A DNA stretch of 64,000 nt from Mesorhizobium sp. M4B.F.Ca.ET.058.02.1.1. Lineage in GTDB: Bacteria; Pseudomonadota; Alphaproteobacteria; Rhizobiales; Rhizobiaceae. Where the stretch lies: assembly GCF_003952505.1 (NCBI RefSeq), contig NZ_CP034450.1:4712001-4776000 (forward strand), given 5' to 3'. The stretch's first letter is position 1. Each line of letters begins with the position of its first letter. A program made the translations under genes and the position numbers. Under the pieces are notes generated by a model, which ran no database searches, had not been told where the DNA came from, and worked only from the letters and a program-made list of their open reading frames with translations. Of this stretch, positions 61,194-64,000 are shown piece after piece.

Positions 61194-64000
61194 ATGAAGA
61201 AAATGGCTAGCCGGAAGAAGCGCGGGGCAACGAAAAGGCCGCTCGATGAAGAAGTTCTGCTTCGGCATATGCAAAGCATAGGAGACGGCGAATTCGAGAA
61301 TCTTATAGGCGAAGCGCTGTCAGAAATCTGTGGGAGACGCTTCTTTTGTTCGCGAAGCGGAAGCCAGTACGGTGGTGACGGAAGTGCACGAGGCCCGTTT
61401 GAAACCGTTTTCGAAGCCAAGCTCTATCGAGACACTACTTCTTTAAATCAGCGCAATGTACTCGGTGGCTTCGTTGAAGCGACCCATCGTGAGCCGAAAC
61501 CTGATCTCTGGGTGCTCGCTGCTAGTCGCCCTGTCCCAGAGCAACTTGAACGAGCACTCCGCCGCGAGGCGGAAGAAAAAGCAATCGGCCTTCTCACGCT
61601 CGACGCTCCGCCCACGGGCGGCTCAGACCTCGTCCAACTGATCGCTATGGCGCCAAAAGCCGCTGCCCTACGGCTTCCGGCAGAAGCCCAAGCCGCGATC
61701 GACCGCCTTAGACAGGAGGCAAATTTTTCTGGGCGGGCTCTTGAGCTTCGCCAAAAACTCTCGGGACCCGATTTCACGCTTGCGACGTTGCGTGAGGCAG
61801 TCGATGCCTGGTGGCGAGAGACAATGTCGGAACCGCAGAAACTGGTCCTTCGCCTGAGGGCTAGACCCGCCCCTGGACGGTTGGGTGACCCGTGGGCCGA
61901 ATTCGTTCGCCGTGATGTGGTCGGTGCTAACAGCGCAAGCATCAAAGCTGCGGCGACAAAGGGAAATCCCTGCTTTTTTGTCGGCGACGAAGGAGTTGGC
62001 AAGACTCTCTCCGCCCTTCATTGGCTTTTGGAGAATGCCTCTGAGACCCTCTTGCTTCCGGTTACCAAAGCGGTTTCCGTTTCGAAAGACCCCATAACAC
62101 TCATGAGTTGCGCGCTCAGCATGATGTTGGGTCGCTCCCCGGCGGAATGGGTCAAGAAGGCCGAGATGTTGCTCAGGTATGACGATATCCAAGCCCCTAT
62201 CGTGACACTTTTCCTGGACGGTCTCAACGAACGACGAAAGAGCGATTGGACCGAGTTGCTGACGCGACTGCAAGACGAACCCTATCGCCAACGCGTTCGT
62301 GTTCTTGCTACGTGTCGTCCCTATGCGTTCGAGCACGATTTCAATGAGTTTGTTGGACTAAGCCAGAAACCCCAAGTTATCCGTATAGGCCTCTTCACAG
62401 ACCCGGAACTCGACCGAGGTCTTAAGAACCACAAAATTCGCCGATCCTCTTTGTCCGATGAAATGACGGAATTGCTACGCCGTCCGCGACTTTTCGACCT
62501 AGCACTCCGATACCGTGAAGAGCTTGAAAAAGTGGGCGAGTTCACGCCAGCTCGCCTGTATTGGGAGGACTGGAAAGACCGCCTGGCACGAAACCGTGAC
62601 ATCCTTGCGGAACCCGATTTCAAGGAAGCACTCCGGCAAGTTGCAAAGGCAATCGATAAGGCATCGCCGAATCCTTCGCGAATAGCGACGGCTGACCTAC
62701 ATCACGCCGTCCGGAACGCAAACCCTTTTGCGGACAATCCAGAGCGCGTCTTGCAAACCCTTACGGAACTGGTTGACGGCGGGCTTGCCGAACGGTCCGG
62801 GGAAGATACCCGTCTGACATTGTCATTCGCGGCATTTGCACTTGGCTGGGATCTCTGGCGCCGAGCGCTAGAACTGCCTGCGGATTGGACGATTGGACAG
62901 ATTGTCAGTGAAGTTCGAAGCTGGATAGAGCCGTGGGGCGGGGCCTCATTCGATTGTGAAGTGCTTCGTGTTGCCAGTTGGGCCGCCGCATTGGCGGACG
63001 GTAGGAGAGCAGCCCAAGCCGCGATATTCGCCCTTTGGCTCGATAGGCCTAACCTTTCCGACGAACACGAAGACGACATGCTTGCTATTTCACGGCGCAT
63101 AAACACAGCTCTTGTGGATGTCGCCGAGTACGTCTGGTTCGCAGGCGACGCAGAGGCGTCCGAACGCCTTGCTTATATTATTAGACCCCTCACTGGTGCG
63201 AGCGAATTGAGGGTAGCACTGATTGAACGTGCTCGTCATTGGGCCGGCTTGGTCGGTCTAATGGAGTGGCCATTCTTGGGGCAAACAGACGACCGGTCTG
63301 CTTTGCGTGAAAAGCGACTTGAGCGACTGCGCAAACGCCTCGGCAATCGCTTGGTTTTGAATGAACCGTTCAAAGAGGCCGATGAAACTCTTACTATAGC
63401 AGATGGCGAAGAGCCTGATGGATCGCACGCCTTTGGCTACGCCGTCAGCGTTCTTGCTTTTCACAGACGTGATGACCTGATGCCTTTGATAAGGGCTTGG
63501 TCCATAGCCGGGTCTGTTCGGTACGGAGACCATGACGATAAATATATCGCAGCGCTGCTGCGCGGTGCCGAACCCTCCGAGATCACCCTAGTCGATCAAG
63601 CGTTGTCACAAGCGCAATCTTTCACCTTGGGCAATGACATTCTGATGGCGCATGCCGCAGGTTCACTTGGACGGGCAATTGGGACGCCTCAGGCCATGAC
63701 CGTCGTTGCACACGCCTTTGACAAATCTGGGCTTAGAGACGAACGACAAGAGTTAATCAAAACGATTTCAGTATGGGAAAGACCTGCAACCGTCGAGGAA
63801 GCCATTCAGAAGGTCGCCGACGAAACCGAAAAACCTCATGTTCGCTTGTCATCTGCGCGGGACTGGCTACTCCATCCTGAGATGAGACTACCGGAAAGGC
63901 TTGTTCGCGAGGCCACGGATTTTGCAAGAAATCTCGAGGTTACGGCAATCTATCAATCAAGGGGCCACACTTCCGAATCCCTTGCATTGGAGCATTGGAT
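61194..64000 (+). CDS. nuclease-STAND NTPase (Avs-like), 3' end beyond window
   Basis: An open frame from 61194 to the window edge, 935 codons so far; the preceding in-frame codon set holds a stop at 61188. The N-terminus is an Mrr/PD-(D/E)xK-like domain: DGEFENLIGEALSEI, SGSQYGGDGS and VFEAKLY (Glu 74, Lys 76). A STAND-type P-loop follows: FFVGDEGVGKTLSALHWLL (Lys 270), Walker B IVTLFLDGLNER (Asp 342) and VRVLATCRPYAF as sensor. The remainder is helical and repeat-like, as in sensor regions. Nuclease plus STAND plus helical repeats is the plan of Avs-type antiphage proteins, which recognise a phage protein and then cut DNA. Which Avs group, and the C-terminus, cannot be told. Confidence 0.72.
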   Translation, partial: MKKMASRKKRGATKRPLDEEVLLRHMQSIGDGEFENLIGEALSEICGRRFFCSRSGSQYGGDGSARGPFETVFEAKLYRDTTSLNQRNVLGGFVEATHREPKPDLWVLAASRPVPEQLERALRREAEEKAIGLLTLDAPPTGGSDLVQLIAMAPKAAALRLPAEAQAAIDRLRQEANFSGRALELRQKLSGPDFTLATLREAVDAWWRETMSEPQKLVLRLRARPAPGRLGDPWAEFVRRDVVGANSASIKAAATKGNPCFFVGDEGVGKTLSALHWLLENASETLLLPVTKAVSVSKDPITLMSCALSMMLGRSPAEWVKKAEMLLRYDDIQAPIVTLFLDGLNERRKSDWTELLTRLQDEPYRQRVRVLATCRPYAFEHDFNEFVGLSQKPQVIRIGLFTDPELDRGLKNHKIRRSSLSDEMTELLRRPRLFDLALRYREELEKVGEFTPARLYWEDWKDRLARNRDILAEPDFKEALRQVAKAIDKASPNPSRIATADLHHAVRNANPFADNPERVLQTLTELVDGGLAERSGEDTRLTLSFAAFALGWDLWRRALELPADWTIGQIVSEVRSWIEPWGGASFDCEVLRVASWAAALADGRRAAQAAIFALWLDRPNLSDEHEDDMLAISRRINTALVDVAEYVWFAGDAEASERLAYIIRPLTGASELRVALIERARHWAGLVGLMEWPFLGQTDDRSALREKRLERLRKRLGNRLVLNEPFKEADETLTIADGEEPDGSHAFGYAVSVLAFHRRDDLMPLIRAWSIAGSVRYGDHDDKYIAALLRGAEPSEITLVDQALSQAQSFTLGNDILMAHAAGSLGRAIGTPQAMTVVAHAFDKSGLRDERQELIKTISVWERPATVEEAIQKVADETEKPHVRLSSARDWLLHPEMRLPERLVREATDFARNLEVTAIYQSRGHTSESLALEHW

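Overview
The window looks like part of a rhizobial accessory replicon or symbiosis island, most likely Mesorhizobium or a close relative. The evidence is a high-GC alphaproteobacterial coding style, many IS21, IS3, IS110 and IS66 family insertions, and three versions of the TraR/TraI/FseA/QseM/QseC circuit that controls excision and transfer of Mesorhizobium symbiosis-island ICEs. Genus assignment is inference; no rRNA, tRNA, CRISPR array, nod or nif gene was seen.

Layout. 1-377: end of a peptide/opine-type ABC solute-binding protein. 557-6832: a nest of three mobile elements: an IS3-family element whose orfB is split by a large serine-recombinase element (about 745-5674), whose recombinase gene is itself split by an IS21 element (2114-4393, 5-bp target duplication). 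7007-8323: a serine hydrolase. 8489-11110: IS21, IS110 and IS66 debris. 11689-23416: a same-strand catabolic cluster: M20 amidohydrolase, 3-methylaspartate ammonia-lyase, class III CoA-transferase, CitE-like lyase, LysR regulator, aldehyde dehydrogenase, class I fumarase/mesaconase, Lrp regulator and class III aminotransferase. Together they suggest conversion of 3-methylaspartate through mesaconate and citramalyl-CoA to acetyl-CoA and pyruvate.

Quorum-sensing locus 1 (23687-26591) has traR, a perfect 18-bp tra-box palindrome, traI, a decayed fseA, and divergent qseM/qseC around a 17-bp operator-like palindrome. Locus 2 (41970-43616) has traR, an fseA remnant and qseM/qseC with the identical palindrome. 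Locus 3 (49748-51130) has a tra box, a decayed traI, an fseA that keeps the +1 frameshift site (UUU-C) and both halves, and a decayed qseM. No single locus is complete, but together they could supply every component.

Between these lie a three-gene nuclease-like/winged-helix-like/SMC-like ATPase operon resembling ABC-three-component defence systems (27889-31295), a SET-domain gene and methyltransferase (32546-33802), an IS21 element with an 8-bp target duplication (34106-36744), a dimethylglycine/sarcosine dehydrogenase-like gene (37171-39614), and a partly collapsed tandem duplication of a prolyl-oligopeptidase/OmpW pair (44383-47877). The right end holds an IS21 element with a deleted istB, a 1313-residue SMC-like ATPase that appears to carry two LexA/S24-like domains at its C-terminus, a succinate-semialdehyde-type dehydrogenase, and the start of a nuclease-STAND NTPase resembling Avs defence proteins, cut by the window edge.

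A recurrent feature is that otherwise well-preserved genes are broken by loss of a single base, usually in a homopolymer. Adding one base restores a full-length family protein in at least six genes. This may be recent decay or a sequencing artefact and should be settled before any of these genes is called dead.
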